Part shown: in pieces, positions 16,902 to 24,490 of the stretch
How the letters are laid out: the number at the start of each line of letters is the position of its first letter
Position numbering within the stretch: position 1 is the stretch's first letter
Source of the DNA: JAQXGO01 sp045592445
GTDB lineage: Bacteria > Bacillota > Clostridia > UMGS1883 > UMGS1540
DNA: 35,923 nt
Direction: 5' to 3'
Assembly: GCA_045592445.1 (NCBI GenBank)
Contig: JAZNUV010000027.1
Location: 1 to 35,923 of the forward strand
Made by a program: the position numbers and the translations under genes
The notes under the pieces: model-generated
What the model saw: only the letters and a program-made list of their open reading frames with translations
Database searches by the model: none
Told to the model about the DNA's origin: nothing

Positions 16902-16927
16902 AAAAAACCGCCGTGGGCGGTTTTTTT
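16902..16927 (+). terminator. Rho-independent terminator of the AbrB-like gene
   Basis: AAAAAACCGCC pairs with GGCGGTTTTTT around a 3- to 4-nt loop and ends in seven T. It lies 16 nt before the sfp start. Confidence 0.92.
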
Positions 16928-16942
16928 ACAAGGGGGAAATCC

Positions 16943-17500
16943 ATGCAGGTTTATATGGCGTCGGTTGCCGCATTTTCGGACCATAACATAAAAGAATATT
17001 TTTTAAAGCTGCAAACGCCTGAAAAACGGGAACGTATTTTGCGTCTGAAAAGAAACCAAAACGCAGTATTGCTCGGCGATATTTTAGTAAAATATGCGTT
17101 ACGTGATTCCTTCGGTATTCCGATAAAGGAACAGAGTATCATAAAAAATGCATGGGGCAAGCCAATGCTTTGTGGCGTAGAAAATGCTCATTTTAACGTA
17201 AGCCATAGTGGGGAATGGGTTGTGTGCGTAACGGCGAAAGAGCCGATTGGGGTTGACATTGAAAAGATACGGCCTTTTAACGCACGCGTTGCCGAGAAAA
17301 TTTGCGATGAAAAGGCAAGGATGGAAATTCTATCGGCAAAAAATCGTGACGAGGCTTTTTGCCGATACTGGACAAGGCAGGAGGCTGCCGCAAAATATAA
17401 GGGCACAGGTCTTTCATGGCAGACGCTGCGCACGAGAGAACCCTGTACCCTTGTAAGTCAAAAAATAGGCGACTATATTTTAAGCATTGCGCGACTTTAA
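16943..17500 (+). CDS. 4'-phosphopantetheinyl transferase, Sfp type
   Basis: The 185-residue enzyme moves phosphopantetheine from CoA to acyl or peptidyl carrier proteins. It shows HFNVSHSGEWVVC, the Mg-binding GVDIEKIRP and WTRQEAAAKYKGTGL (the W-T-x-x-E-A-x-x-K motif). It is slightly shorter than Sfp itself. I choose ATG 16943 because AGGGGG lies 6-7 nt before it; the upstream GTG 16913 lies in the terminator. No polyketide or peptide synthetase is in the window, so the carrier partner is unknown. Its 3' end overlaps radA by 21 bp, tail to tail. Confidence 0.92.
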   Translation: MQVYMASVAAFSDHNIKEYFLKLQTPEKRERILRLKRNQNAVLLGDILVKYALRDSFGIPIKEQSIIKNAWGKPMLCGVENAHFNVSHSGEWVVCVTAKEPIGVDIEKIRPFNARVAEKICDEKARMEILSAKNRDEAFCRYWTRQEAAAKYKGTGLSWQTLRTREPCTLVSQKIGDYILSIARL

Positions 17501-18844
17501 AAAGCTAAGTGCATCCCGCACGGTTTTAGCAGGGAATACATGCACATTCTGATAGTCAGCGGACAAGCCTTTGGCGTTTTCATACGGTAATATAATATTG
17601 TGAAAGCCAAGCTTTACGGATTCTGCCACGCGCTTTTCTACGTGGGAAATAGAACGCAATTCACCTGTAAGACCAATTTCGCCCAAAAATACCATGTCCG
17701 ACGGAATGGGGATATTTTTAAAACCGGAGAAAATAGCGGCGGCAACTGAAAGGTCTGCCGCTGTTTCGTCAATACGCAAGCCACCGATAACGTTGATATA
17801 TACGTCCTGGTTTTGCAAATTAACGCCCACGCGCTTTTCTAAAACAGCAATCAAAAGATTGAGGCGACCGAGGTCAAACCCCGATGCCATACGCCGCGGA
17901 ATACCAAAGCCTGACGGAGAAACCAAAGCTTGTACTTCCGCTAAAAGCGGGCGTGAGCCTTCTAAAGAACATAAAACGGCGGAGCCGGGTGCCTCTTTTG
18001 GCCGTTCGGACAAAAGCATGGCAGATGGGTTTAAAACCTCTGTAAGCCCGCGATCTCCCATATCAAAAACGCCGATTTCATTGGTAGAACCGAAGCGGTT
18101 TTTCACGGCACGCAGTATGCGGTAGGAATGATGGCGGTCCCCTTCAAAATACAAAACACAGTCCACCATATGCTCTAACACGCGTGGACCTGCAATCGCG
18201 CCGTCTTTCGTCACATGTCCAACCAAAAAGACGGCTGTGCCCGTCTCCTTGGCATGCCGCATAAGGCGCATGGTAATCTCACGCACCTGACTGACACTCC
18301 CCGCAGCACTTGTGATAGAGGGGGAGAACATCGTCTGCACCGAGTCTACAATTAAGACAGCGGGCGACAGACTTTGCACATGAGAAAGTGCATTGTCTAT
18401 GTTCGTCTCACCTAAAATATAGAGTGTTTCTGCTTGAATACCGAGGCGGTCTGCACGTAATTTCAGTTGTCGCTCAGATTCTTCACCCGATATGTATAAA
18501 ATATTGCCGTAGCCCGAAAGTGATGAACAAATCTGCAAAAGCAGGGTAGATTTACCGATACCCGGTTCACCACCCACCAAAACGAGAGACCCCGTTACCA
18601 AACCGCCGCCGAGCACCAAATCCAATTCGCCGATACCCGTAGCAAGCCGTGTGCCTTCATGGTCTGCGGAAATCGTTCCCAAAAGGGCGGGCGCGGTATT
18701 GACAGAAAGCGTAGACACGGTTTTTTCTGCAGATGCGACTTCCTCGATCATCGTGTTCCAATTATTACAGGCGGGGCATTTGCCCATCCATTTTTGCGCG
18801 GCATAGCCGCATTCTTGGCATACAAATGTAGTTTTTGTTTTCAT
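17480..18844 (-). CDS. radA: DNA repair protein RadA
   Basis: The 454-residue protein starts with a zinc finger (C9, C12, C23, C26 in FVCQECG and GKCPACN), then a RecA-like ATPase with Walker A GGEPGIGKST, the RadA motif KNRFGSTNEIGVF and a C-terminal Lon-like domain ending in the YENAKGLSAD region. It acts in branch migration during recombination. ATG 18844 gives the usual start, with GAGG close upstream. An alternative GTG at 18853 would overlap the rho stop as GTGA. It follows rho directly and is likely co-transcribed. Confidence 0.97.
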   Translation of the reverse strand: MKTKTTFVCQECGYAAQKWMGKCPACNNWNTMIEEVASAEKTVSTLSVNTAPALLGTISADHEGTRLATGIGELDLVLGGGLVTGSLVLVGGEPGIGKSTLLLQICSSLSGYGNILYISGEESERQLKLRADRLGIQAETLYILGETNIDNALSHVQSLSPAVLIVDSVQTMFSPSITSAAGSVSQVREITMRLMRHAKETGTAVFLVGHVTKDGAIAGPRVLEHMVDCVLYFEGDRHHSYRILRAVKNRFGSTNEIGVFDMGDRGLTEVLNPSAMLLSERPKEAPGSAVLCSLEGSRPLLAEVQALVSPSGFGIPRRMASGFDLGRLNLLIAVLEKRVGVNLQNQDVYINVIGGLRIDETAADLSVAAAIFSGFKNIPIPSDMVFLGEIGLTGELRSISHVEKRVAESVKLGFHNIILPYENAKGLSADYQNVHVFPAKTVRDALSFLKSRNA

Positions 18845-18849
18845 AATCC

Positions 18850-20199
18850 TCACTGATACGACGATTGAATCGTCAAGTTTATAAAATCTTCATTGTTTTT
18901 TGTAGAAACCAGGCGGCTGATAACGCTTTCAGTCACATCGGAAACGGACATACTGCCGTACGCTTTCCGAATGGACCATACCGCCTCAAGCTCACGCGGT
19001 GTAAGCAGCTTTTCCTCTCGGCGCGTGCCTGATTTATGAATATCAATCGCAGGGAAGATGCGCTTTTCGCTCAGTCGACGGTCCAGATGAATTTCCATGT
19101 TACCGGTGCCTTTAAATTCCTCAAAAATCATATCGTCCATCCGACTGCCCGTATCGACAAGCGCCGTGGCAAGAATGGTCAAACTGCCACCGTTTTCAAT
19201 ATTTCTTGCAGCACCGAAAAACCGTTTGGGTTTATGAAGTGCGCCGGGGTCAAGACCGCCCGAAAGCGTCTTGCCTGTTGGGGGAATGGTGAGATTGTAA
19301 GCACGAGCAAGGCGTGTTATCGAGTCAAGCAAAATGACAACATCCTTCCCGTGCTCAACAAGCCTTTGCGCACGTTCCAAGACAAGCTCAGCAACTTTTA
19401 TATGATGCTCGGGCAATTCGTCAAACGTAGAGTAGACTACCTCGCCATCAATACTGCGCTGCATATCCGTCACTTCTTCTGGGCGCTCATCAATCAAAAG
19501 AACAAGTAGTTTTATATTTTTATTTTTGGAAATACTTTTGGCTATATTTTTCAGAATCGTTGTTTTTCCGGCTTTTGGCTGGGCGACAATCAGGCCGCGC
19601 TGCCCGAACCCGATGGGCGCGATAAGGTCAATAAGCCGCATAGAAAAATCTGTCTGCCCATCACCGAGTGCAATCTTCTTTTCCGGGAAAATCGGAATTA
19701 AGGTATCAAACGGACGGCGATTGATCGCAACTTCCAGTCCATCTCCGTTTATGGATTCCACATAAATGAGCGCTTGAAATTTCTCGCCTTCCTTTAAAAA
19801 TTTGCATTTACCGATTACATGATCCCCTGTCTTTAGGTTAAAACGACGGATTTGCGTAGGCGGCACATACACGTCACGCGTGCCCGTTAAATAGTTAGCA
19901 CAGCGCAGAAAGCCAAAGCCATCAGGCAATACCTCTAAGATACCATCCGCCGTTTGTGCGTCAGAAAAATCCCGTTTGGGCGATTCCGACTGCTTGTTGG
20001 GCTGGGCACTGCTGCCGCTGCGTACACTGACAGTGCGCCGTATTGGCGTACGTGCAGGTACAGGGGCTTCGGTGGAGGCTTGCATAGAGGTGAGTAAATC
20101 CAAAAGCGCCTGTTTTTTATAGGTCGTTACGCTTTTTACACCCCGCTCCCTCGCAATTTGCTGCAATTGGGATAAGGTCTTTCCGTTTAAATCGGACAT
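18850..20199 (-). CDS. rho: Transcription termination factor Rho
   Basis: The 449-residue helicase has the N-terminal SAP-like segment (TLSQLQQIARERG), a basic Ser-rich linker, the RNA-binding cold-shock-like domain (GILEVLPDGFGFLR), Walker A AQPKAGKTT and Walker B VVILLDSITRLARAYN. Rho ends transcription of untranslated RNA. ATG 20199 follows GGAGTG at good spacing; a longer frame reaching 20259 has no such site. A sigma-A promoter lies about 85 nt upstream. Confidence 0.98.
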   Translation of the reverse strand: MSDLNGKTLSQLQQIARERGVKSVTTYKKQALLDLLTSMQASTEAPVPARTPIRRTVSVRSGSSAQPNKQSESPKRDFSDAQTADGILEVLPDGFGFLRCANYLTGTRDVYVPPTQIRRFNLKTGDHVIGKCKFLKEGEKFQALIYVESINGDGLEVAINRRPFDTLIPIFPEKKIALGDGQTDFSMRLIDLIAPIGFGQRGLIVAQPKAGKTTILKNIAKSISKNKNIKLLVLLIDERPEEVTDMQRSIDGEVVYSTFDELPEHHIKVAELVLERAQRLVEHGKDVVILLDSITRLARAYNLTIPPTGKTLSGGLDPGALHKPKRFFGAARNIENGGSLTILATALVDTGSRMDDMIFEEFKGTGNMEIHLDRRLSEKRIFPAIDIHKSGTRREEKLLTPRELEAVWSIRKAYGSMSVSDVTESVISRLVSTKNNEDFINLTIQSSYQ

Positions 20200-20282
20200 T
20201 GTATCACTCCATATATTAAAATCAAAGAAATTGGGAATTTTTTGCAGAAGAACGTGCATAGAAAGATAAATAATGTATATTT

Positions 20283-20311
20283 AGTATACCATAAATATAG
20301 ACCGAAATCAA
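20283..20311 (-). promoter_or_regulatory. Sigma-A promoter of rho-radA
   Basis: On the minus strand, TTGATT (20306-20311), a 17-nt spacer and TATACT (20283-20288). The leader to ATG 20199 is about 75 nt, long enough for self-regulation by Rho, though I see no specific element. Confidence 0.7.
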
Positions 20312-20347
20312 CAATTTTAACAAAAATAGATAAAATGAAAATAGGAC

Positions 20348-20376
20348 TTGCATTTCTGGAAGGAATTTGATATACT
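20348..20376 (+). promoter_or_regulatory. Sigma-A promoter of the P-II-like/antiporter operon
   Basis: TTGCAT (20348-20353), 17 nt, TATACT (20371-20376). Just downstream CTCAT and ATGAG form a small inverted repeat over 4 nt that could be an operator. Confidence 0.75.
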
Positions 20377-20410
20377 CATATTCATGAGAATTTAAGAGGA
20401 GGTGCAATTT

Positions 20411-20755
20411 ATGCAACTGATGGTTTTAGTCTTAAGCAAGATTGAGTGTCTCGGGCAGATTTTGACATCCTTTATGGAAAATGGGATTTGCGGTGCCACG
20501 GTGTTGGAGTCGACAGGGATGCTGAATGCCGTTGGAAAGTCGGACGTTGAGCCGCCACCCATTTTTGGCTCTTTGCGGCAGTTTTTAAGATTCGATGACA
20601 ACAATAACAAAATGATTTTTGTCGTCCTGTCGGATGAACAAGTTAAAAAGGCATCCGAAATTATCAATCAGATTACGGGGGGACTTTCGGCACCGAATAC
20701 GGGTATTTTATTTACTGTGCCGGTCGCATATGTGGAAGGTCTCGTGAAGGAGTAA
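20411..20755 (+). CDS. P-II-like small regulatory protein
   Basis: The 114-residue product begins MQLMVLVLSKIECL and has the beta-alpha-beta layout of P-II signalling proteins: a first strand, a helix (ILTSFMENGI), GATVLESTGML, an exposed stretch that could be a T-loop (SDVEPPPIFGSLRQFLRF), then NKMIFVVLSDEQVKKASEII and a C-terminal LFTVPVAYVEGL. It lacks the uridylylated tyrosine region of GlnB, so it is a divergent member. AGGAGGTG precedes ATG 20411. It lies 14 nt upstream of an antiporter gene, which suggests that it gates that transporter, as P-II proteins often do. The ligand is unknown. Confidence 0.75.
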   Translation: MQLMVLVLSKIECLGQILTSFMENGICGATVLESTGMLNAVGKSDVEPPPIFGSLRQFLRFDDNNNKMIFVVLSDEQVKKASEIINQITGGLSAPNTGILFTVPVAYVEGLVKE

Positions 20756-20769
20756 AGGAGAATATACAT

Positions 20770-21936
20770 ATGAATATGCTGCTCAGCTTGTGTCTTGCAA
20801 TGGTTGTAGGTCTTTTGCTGACACGGCTTATGAAGCTTGTAAATTTACCGAATGTAACCGGCTATTTGATAGCAGGACTTTTGGTAGGACCATATTGTCT
20901 CGGATGGATTGCGGGCGCTAATTTAGAAAACTTTAAGGTCATTACAAGCCTGGCGCTCGGTTTTATCGCCTTTTCGATTGGCGGTGAATTTAAGCTTGAC
21001 CATATCAAACAAATTGGTGGTAAAGCAATTACAATTACTTTTTTTCAGGCAATCATGACAGTGGCATTGGTGGATATTGCACTGTTGGCAGCAGGTTTTC
21101 CAACGGCAGTTGCCATTACTTTGGGCGCGATTGCGACGGCAACGGCACCGGCTGCGACACTGATGGTAATTCGGCAGTACAAAGCGAAAGGCATCGTCAC
21201 ACGAACGCTTTTGCCGGTTGTGGCACTTGATGATGCAATTGGTCTTATGGTATTTGCGATTTCCGCCTCGCTTGCCAAAAGCATGGCAACCGGGATAGAA
21301 ATGACAGTACATACAGCATTGATAGAGCCGATTGTGGAAATTGTAGTTTCCTTGGTTGTCGGTTTTTCCATTGGTTTTATCCTAACTCTCTCAATGCGTT
21401 GGTTTCACTCGCGTGCAAATCGAACCTGTCTGATGATTACTGCAATTTTAGGCGCGGTAGCACTCTCGGAAATGTGGGAACTTTCCTCGCTTTTGGTTTG
21501 CATGATGGTCGGTGCGGCACTTGCAAATTTTGCAAAAGACCCCGAGCCGCTTATGGAACTGAATGACAGGTGGACGCCACCGATTTTCCTTCTGTTTTTC
21601 GTCATTTCGGGTGCAGAGCTCAACATAGATTTGATTCCTACGGTAGGACTTCTCGGTGTTTTTTATCTGGCATTCCGTTCTATCGGAAAATACACGGGTG
21701 CATATCTCGGTGCGCTTGTTACAAAGGCAGATGAAAACGTGCGAAAATACTTGGGTGTGGCACTTCTGCCGCAGGCGGGTGTCGCAATTGGTATGGCACA
21801 GATGGCGATGGGTATATTGCCAAAGACAGAGGCCATGCAAATTAACGCAGTTGTCTTGTGCTCAACCTTGGTCTATGAACTTATCGGGCCTGTTTTAACC
21901 AAAATTGTTTTGAAAAAAGCAGGAGAAATTCAATAA
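20770..21936 (+). CDS. Cation:proton antiporter, CPA2 (KefB/NapA) type
   Basis: The 388-residue protein is almost entirely hydrophobic, with about 11-13 membrane helices. It has the CPA signature NVTGYLIAGLLVGP near the start, GAIATATAPAATLMVIRQY and VALDDAIGLMVFA with the paired acidic residues of the ion site, and a C-terminal PQAGVAIGMAQMA. It probably exchanges Na+ or K+ for protons. There is no cytosolic TrkA-N domain, so regulation may rest with the P-II-like protein encoded just upstream. AAGGAG lies before ATG 20770. Confidence 0.93.
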   Translation: MNMLLSLCLAMVVGLLLTRLMKLVNLPNVTGYLIAGLLVGPYCLGWIAGANLENFKVITSLALGFIAFSIGGEFKLDHIKQIGGKAITITFFQAIMTVALVDIALLAAGFPTAVAITLGAIATATAPAATLMVIRQYKAKGIVTRTLLPVVALDDAIGLMVFAISASLAKSMATGIEMTVHTALIEPIVEIVVSLVVGFSIGFILTLSMRWFHSRANRTCLMITAILGAVALSEMWELSSLLVCMMVGAALANFAKDPEPLMELNDRWTPPIFLLFFVISGAELNIDLIPTVGLLGVFYLAFRSIGKYTGAYLGALVTKADENVRKYLGVALLPQAGVAIGMAQMAMGILPKTEAMQINAVVLCSTLVYELIGPVLTKIVLKKAGEIQ

Positions 21937-21954
21937 AAACATAGTTTTCAATAT

Positions 21955-21986
21955 AAAAGGAATGCCTTTGCGTGGCATTCCTTTTT
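21955..21986 (+). terminator. Rho-independent terminator of the antiporter operon
   Basis: AAAAGGAATGCC pairs with GGCATTCCTTTT around a 7-nt loop and ends in T5. It lies just before the sigma-G-like promoter of spoVA. Confidence 0.92.
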
Positions 21987-21988
21987 CA

Positions 21989-22017
21989 GTATAGAATACT
22001 GTATTTTTGCCATACTA
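21989..22017 (+). promoter_or_regulatory. Sigma-G-like promoter of spoVAC-spoVAD
   Basis: GTATA (21989-21993), a 17-nt spacer and CATACTA (22011-22017) fit the forespore sigma-G pattern. The B. subtilis spoVA operon is also controlled by sigma-G. Confidence 0.65.
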
Positions 22018-22053
22018 AGATGGGTGATCGTATGGATAAGAAAATACAGTATT
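21995..22053. repeat. Inverted repeat around the spoVA promoter and leader
   Basis: AATACTGTATTTT at 21995-22007 is exactly complementary to AAAATACAGTATT at 22041-22053. The second arm runs on into a T-rich stretch. A nested hairpin, CAGTAT-AGA-ATACTG, lies at 21987-22001. The arms flank the -10 box and the start of the small leader frame. Confidence 0.8.
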
Positions 22054-22178
22054 TTTTATTGGCAGCACTTTTTGTCATTGTGCAGGCAGTACGGACAGAG
22101 GTGCTACGGGCAGATGAACATGAACGCACAGGCAGTATTTTTGTATGGGAGGAACAAAATGAAGAAAACAGACTATGA
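22032..22178 (+). CDS. Possible small leader protein upstream of spoVAC
   Basis: A 48-residue frame encodes a KK start, a hydrophobic run (YFLLAALFVIVQAV) and a charged tail. Its end overlaps the spoVAC start by 20 bp, so it could couple translation. The start has only GGGTGA as a poor ribosome site, and the predicted transcript start is only about 8 nt away. It may be a leaderless secreted peptide or not translated at all. I recognise no family. Confidence 0.3.
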   Translation: MDKKIQYFLLAALFVIVQAVRTEVLRADEHERTGSIFVWEEQNEENRL

Positions 22179-22593
22179 AAAATATGCAGAGCAGCATACA
22201 CCAAATTCGCCAATCTGGAAAAATATGCTTTGGGCTTTTTTGGCAGGTGGTGCAATCTGTACAATTGGGCAGTGTATAAATGTTTTTTTTAAATCGCGCG
22301 GTCTTGATACCACAGATGCATCCTCCGCAACAGGGATAGCACTTATATTTTTGAGTATTTTATTTACGGGACTCGATGTATACGATAAAATCGCAAAGTA
22401 TGCAGGCGCAGGCACGATTGTGCCGATTACGGGCTTTGCCAACGCGATTGCATCGCCCGCCATTGAGTTTAAATCCGAAGGATATATACTCGGTGTCGGC
22501 GCAAAAATGTTTGTAGTGGCTGGCCCTGTCATCACCTACGGTATCGTATCCTCGGTGATTGCCGGTGTAATCCAATATTTGTTTTTGCAATAG
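22159..22593 (+). CDS. spoVAC: Stage V sporulation protein AC
   Basis: The 144-residue membrane protein matches SpoVAC throughout: the start KKTDYEKYAEQHTPNSP, then LWAFLAGGAICTIGQ, GAGTIVPITGFANAI, SPAIEFKSEGYILGVGAKMF and VAGPVITYGIVSSVIAG. It forms part of the inner-membrane channel that moves dipicolinic acid into the spore and out on germination; SpoVAC has been shown to act as a mechanosensitive channel. ATG 22159 follows GGGAGG. It is 11 nt upstream of spoVAD. Confidence 0.97.
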   Translation: MKKTDYEKYAEQHTPNSPIWKNMLWAFLAGGAICTIGQCINVFFKSRGLDTTDASSATGIALIFLSILFTGLDVYDKIAKYAGAGTIVPITGFANAIASPAIEFKSEGYILGVGAKMFVVAGPVITYGIVSSVIAGVIQYLFLQ

Positions 22594-22604
22594 GGAGGAG
22601 AAAG

Positions 22605-23615
22605 ATGACAAAAAGATTGGGTGGACAAACAGTCGCATTTGCGCAAAAACCCGCCATACTCGGTTGCGGCGTTGTGGTTGGCAAAAAAGAAGGGGAAGGC
22701 CCTTTAGGTGCGTCGTTCCCGATGGTGGAGGAGGACCCTTTTCTCGGGCAGGAAAGTTGGGAGAAGGCAGAGAGCATGCTGGTTCGTAAAGCGGTAACCG
22801 CATGTCTTACAAACAGTAATATTGCGGCGACGGACGTAAATTATTTGATTGCGGGCGACCTTTTAAATCAATGTACGGCATCCTCGTTCGGTGTGCGGGA
22901 GCTGGGCGTACCCTATCTGGGTATCTACGGAGCCTGTTCTACAATGGCGGAAGGGTTATCAATTGCCGCAATGCTCGTGGACGGCGAATACGCAGGCAAA
23001 GTGATTGCAGCAGCGGGCAGCCATTTTTGCTCGGCAGAAAAGCAGTACCGCTTTCCGCTTGAATATGGCGGGCAAAGACCGCCCAGTGCGCAATGGACCG
23101 TGACGGGTTGCGGGGCCATCGCGGTTGGTCTTGGTACAGGGACCTGTATTACACATGCAACAACAGGGCGCATTACGGATATGGGCATTCATGACGCCAA
23201 TAACATGGGTGCAGCAATGGCACCTGCTTTTGTTGAAACAGTGAAAGCGCATTTTTCGGATACGGGGCGTACACCCGCCGATTATGATTTAATTGTTTCA
23301 GGCGATTTGGGTGCAATTGGCAAAGAAATTGCCGTAGACATGTTGGATCAGGCGGGCTTTTGCGTCGGCGGAAACTATAAGGATTGCGGCATGATGATTT
23401 TTGATCATAAAACGCAGGACACGCATGCAGGCGGCAGTGGCTGTGGTTGCGGTGCATCGGTGTTATGCGGGCATATTCTGCCGCAAATGAAAAGTAAAAA
23501 ATTAAAGCGTGTGCTTTTTGTTGCAACGGGTGCGCTTTTATCCCCTACAACAACACTGCAGGGGGAAAGCATCCCGGCAATCGCACACGCTATCGCGCTG
23601 GAGGTTATCGGCTAG
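22605..23615 (+). CDS. spoVAD: Stage V sporulation protein AD
   Basis: The 336-residue product has the thiolase-like fold of SpoVAD, which binds dipicolinic acid. Landmarks are GACSTMAEGLSIAA, HFCSAEKQYRFPLEYGGQRPP, TDMGIHDANNMGAAMAPA and the Gly-rich GGSGCGCGASV. GGGAGGAG lies before ATG 22605. The usual next gene, spoVAE, is absent: the following gene is on the opposite strand and overlaps the last 11 bp. Confidence 0.97.
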   Translation: MTKRLGGQTVAFAQKPAILGCGVVVGKKEGEGPLGASFPMVEEDPFLGQESWEKAESMLVRKAVTACLTNSNIAATDVNYLIAGDLLNQCTASSFGVRELGVPYLGIYGACSTMAEGLSIAAMLVDGEYAGKVIAAAGSHFCSAEKQYRFPLEYGGQRPPSAQWTVTGCGAIAVGLGTGTCITHATTGRITDMGIHDANNMGAAMAPAFVETVKAHFSDTGRTPADYDLIVSGDLGAIGKEIAVDMLDQAGFCVGGNYKDCGMMIFDHKTQDTHAGGSGCGCGASVLCGHILPQMKSKKLKRVLFVATGALLSPTTTLQGESIPAIAHAIALEVIG

Positions 23616-24390
23616 GGGAACTTTGAACGGTAAAGCTCGTATCGTAGCCAAAGAAAAAGACTAAAAATAAGAGAGAAACGGCGACAATGATGATACCGCC
23701 TGAGAGAGAGTCTTGCTGCGAAAGCATCATTGCACCCCGTAAAAGCCAAGCGGAAATTAGTGCACGGTTTAAGAGTAGACCGCACTTTGTGCGATGCATA
23801 AACTGATGCCACGCAAAGCTTACGAGCATCGTGTAGGCGGCGGCAGAGAAAATTGCTACAAAAAGATACGGAATATCAGGCACGAATACAGCCGTCAGCA
23901 CACTGCCCACTAAAAGAACGAGGGCATGCAGCGTGATGACCGGCACGGTCACGTAAGCATAGAGAATATAAAGTACACGTGCCAACGTGCTTTCCGATTG
24001 GAGAATGAAAGTATTGTCAAACGTCGCTGTTTCTTCTGTTTCGTCCGCCGCAGGCTTTGCATCCGTGGGGGCAGACAGTTTTGTATCAGGCACATAAACC
24101 GAGCCGATTGATGAAAACTGACGCGTTTGAAAGACGGTATCCGATGGAGGGACTGTATCCGAGATAGAAGGAGTATCTTGCATTTCGGGTTCCTCTTGCA
24201 AGGGTGATTCATGCAAAGAAGGTGATGCCGTAGATTGCGCTATTTCGGGAGAAGGTGAGGCAAGTGCTTCCATAAAAGCGCGGCGCGCGCACTGCAGTTG
24301 CTCCTTTGTATAGACCTTGCCGGGGCGCATAGAAACAATTGGCGTCAGTTCCTCTATTGTCATTTTGGAAAAATCAATTTGTTCGTGCAT
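23605..24390 (-). CDS. Unrecognised membrane protein with long soluble N-terminus
   Basis: The 261-residue protein has a soluble half of about 130 residues. It starts with a small helical part (IDFSKMTIEELTPIVSM, then TKEQLQCARRAFMEAL), followed by a Pro/Ser/Glu-rich disordered stretch. The second half has about four hydrophobic helices (roughly 137-170, 173-196, 203-223 and 231-248). ATG 24390 follows GGAGGTG. It lies 100 nt downstream of the ATPase/HEPN gene on the same strand but has its own promoter. I do not know the family. It could be unrelated to the upstream system, or a membrane component of it. Confidence 0.7.
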   Translation of the reverse strand: MHEQIDFSKMTIEELTPIVSMRPGKVYTKEQLQCARRAFMEALASPSPEIAQSTASPSLHESPLQEEPEMQDTPSISDTVPPSDTVFQTRQFSSIGSVYVPDTKLSAPTDAKPAADETEETATFDNTFILQSESTLARVLYILYAYVTVPVITLHALVLLVGSVLTAVFVPDIPYLFVAIFSAAAYTMLVSFAWHQFMHRTKCGLLLNRALISAWLLRGAMMLSQQDSLSGGIIIVAVSLLFLVFFFGYDTSFTVQSSPSR

Positions 24391-24448
24391 AGAACACCTC
24401 CGTGTCACAGATAAAACGGTTGTCCGTCTTTTGCATTTTATGTGTCAT

Positions 24449-24477
24449 ATCCTAACAAAAGAACGGAATTTTGTCAA
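24449..24477 (-). promoter_or_regulatory. Sigma-A promoter of the membrane protein gene
   Basis: On the minus strand, TTGACA (24472-24477), 17 nt, TAGGAT (24449-24454). The -35 is perfect and the -10 weak. Confidence 0.55.
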
Positions 24478-24490
24478 GAAAAAGAAGGCT

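Noticed and set aside
18850..20259. A longer Rho start at 20259
   Set aside because: No ribosome site there, and the added residues are not Rho-like; ATG 20199 follows GGAGTG.
22024..22593. A longer SpoVAC start at 22024
   Set aside because: The added 45 residues do not match SpoVAC, and GGGAGG precedes ATG 22159 in the proper place.
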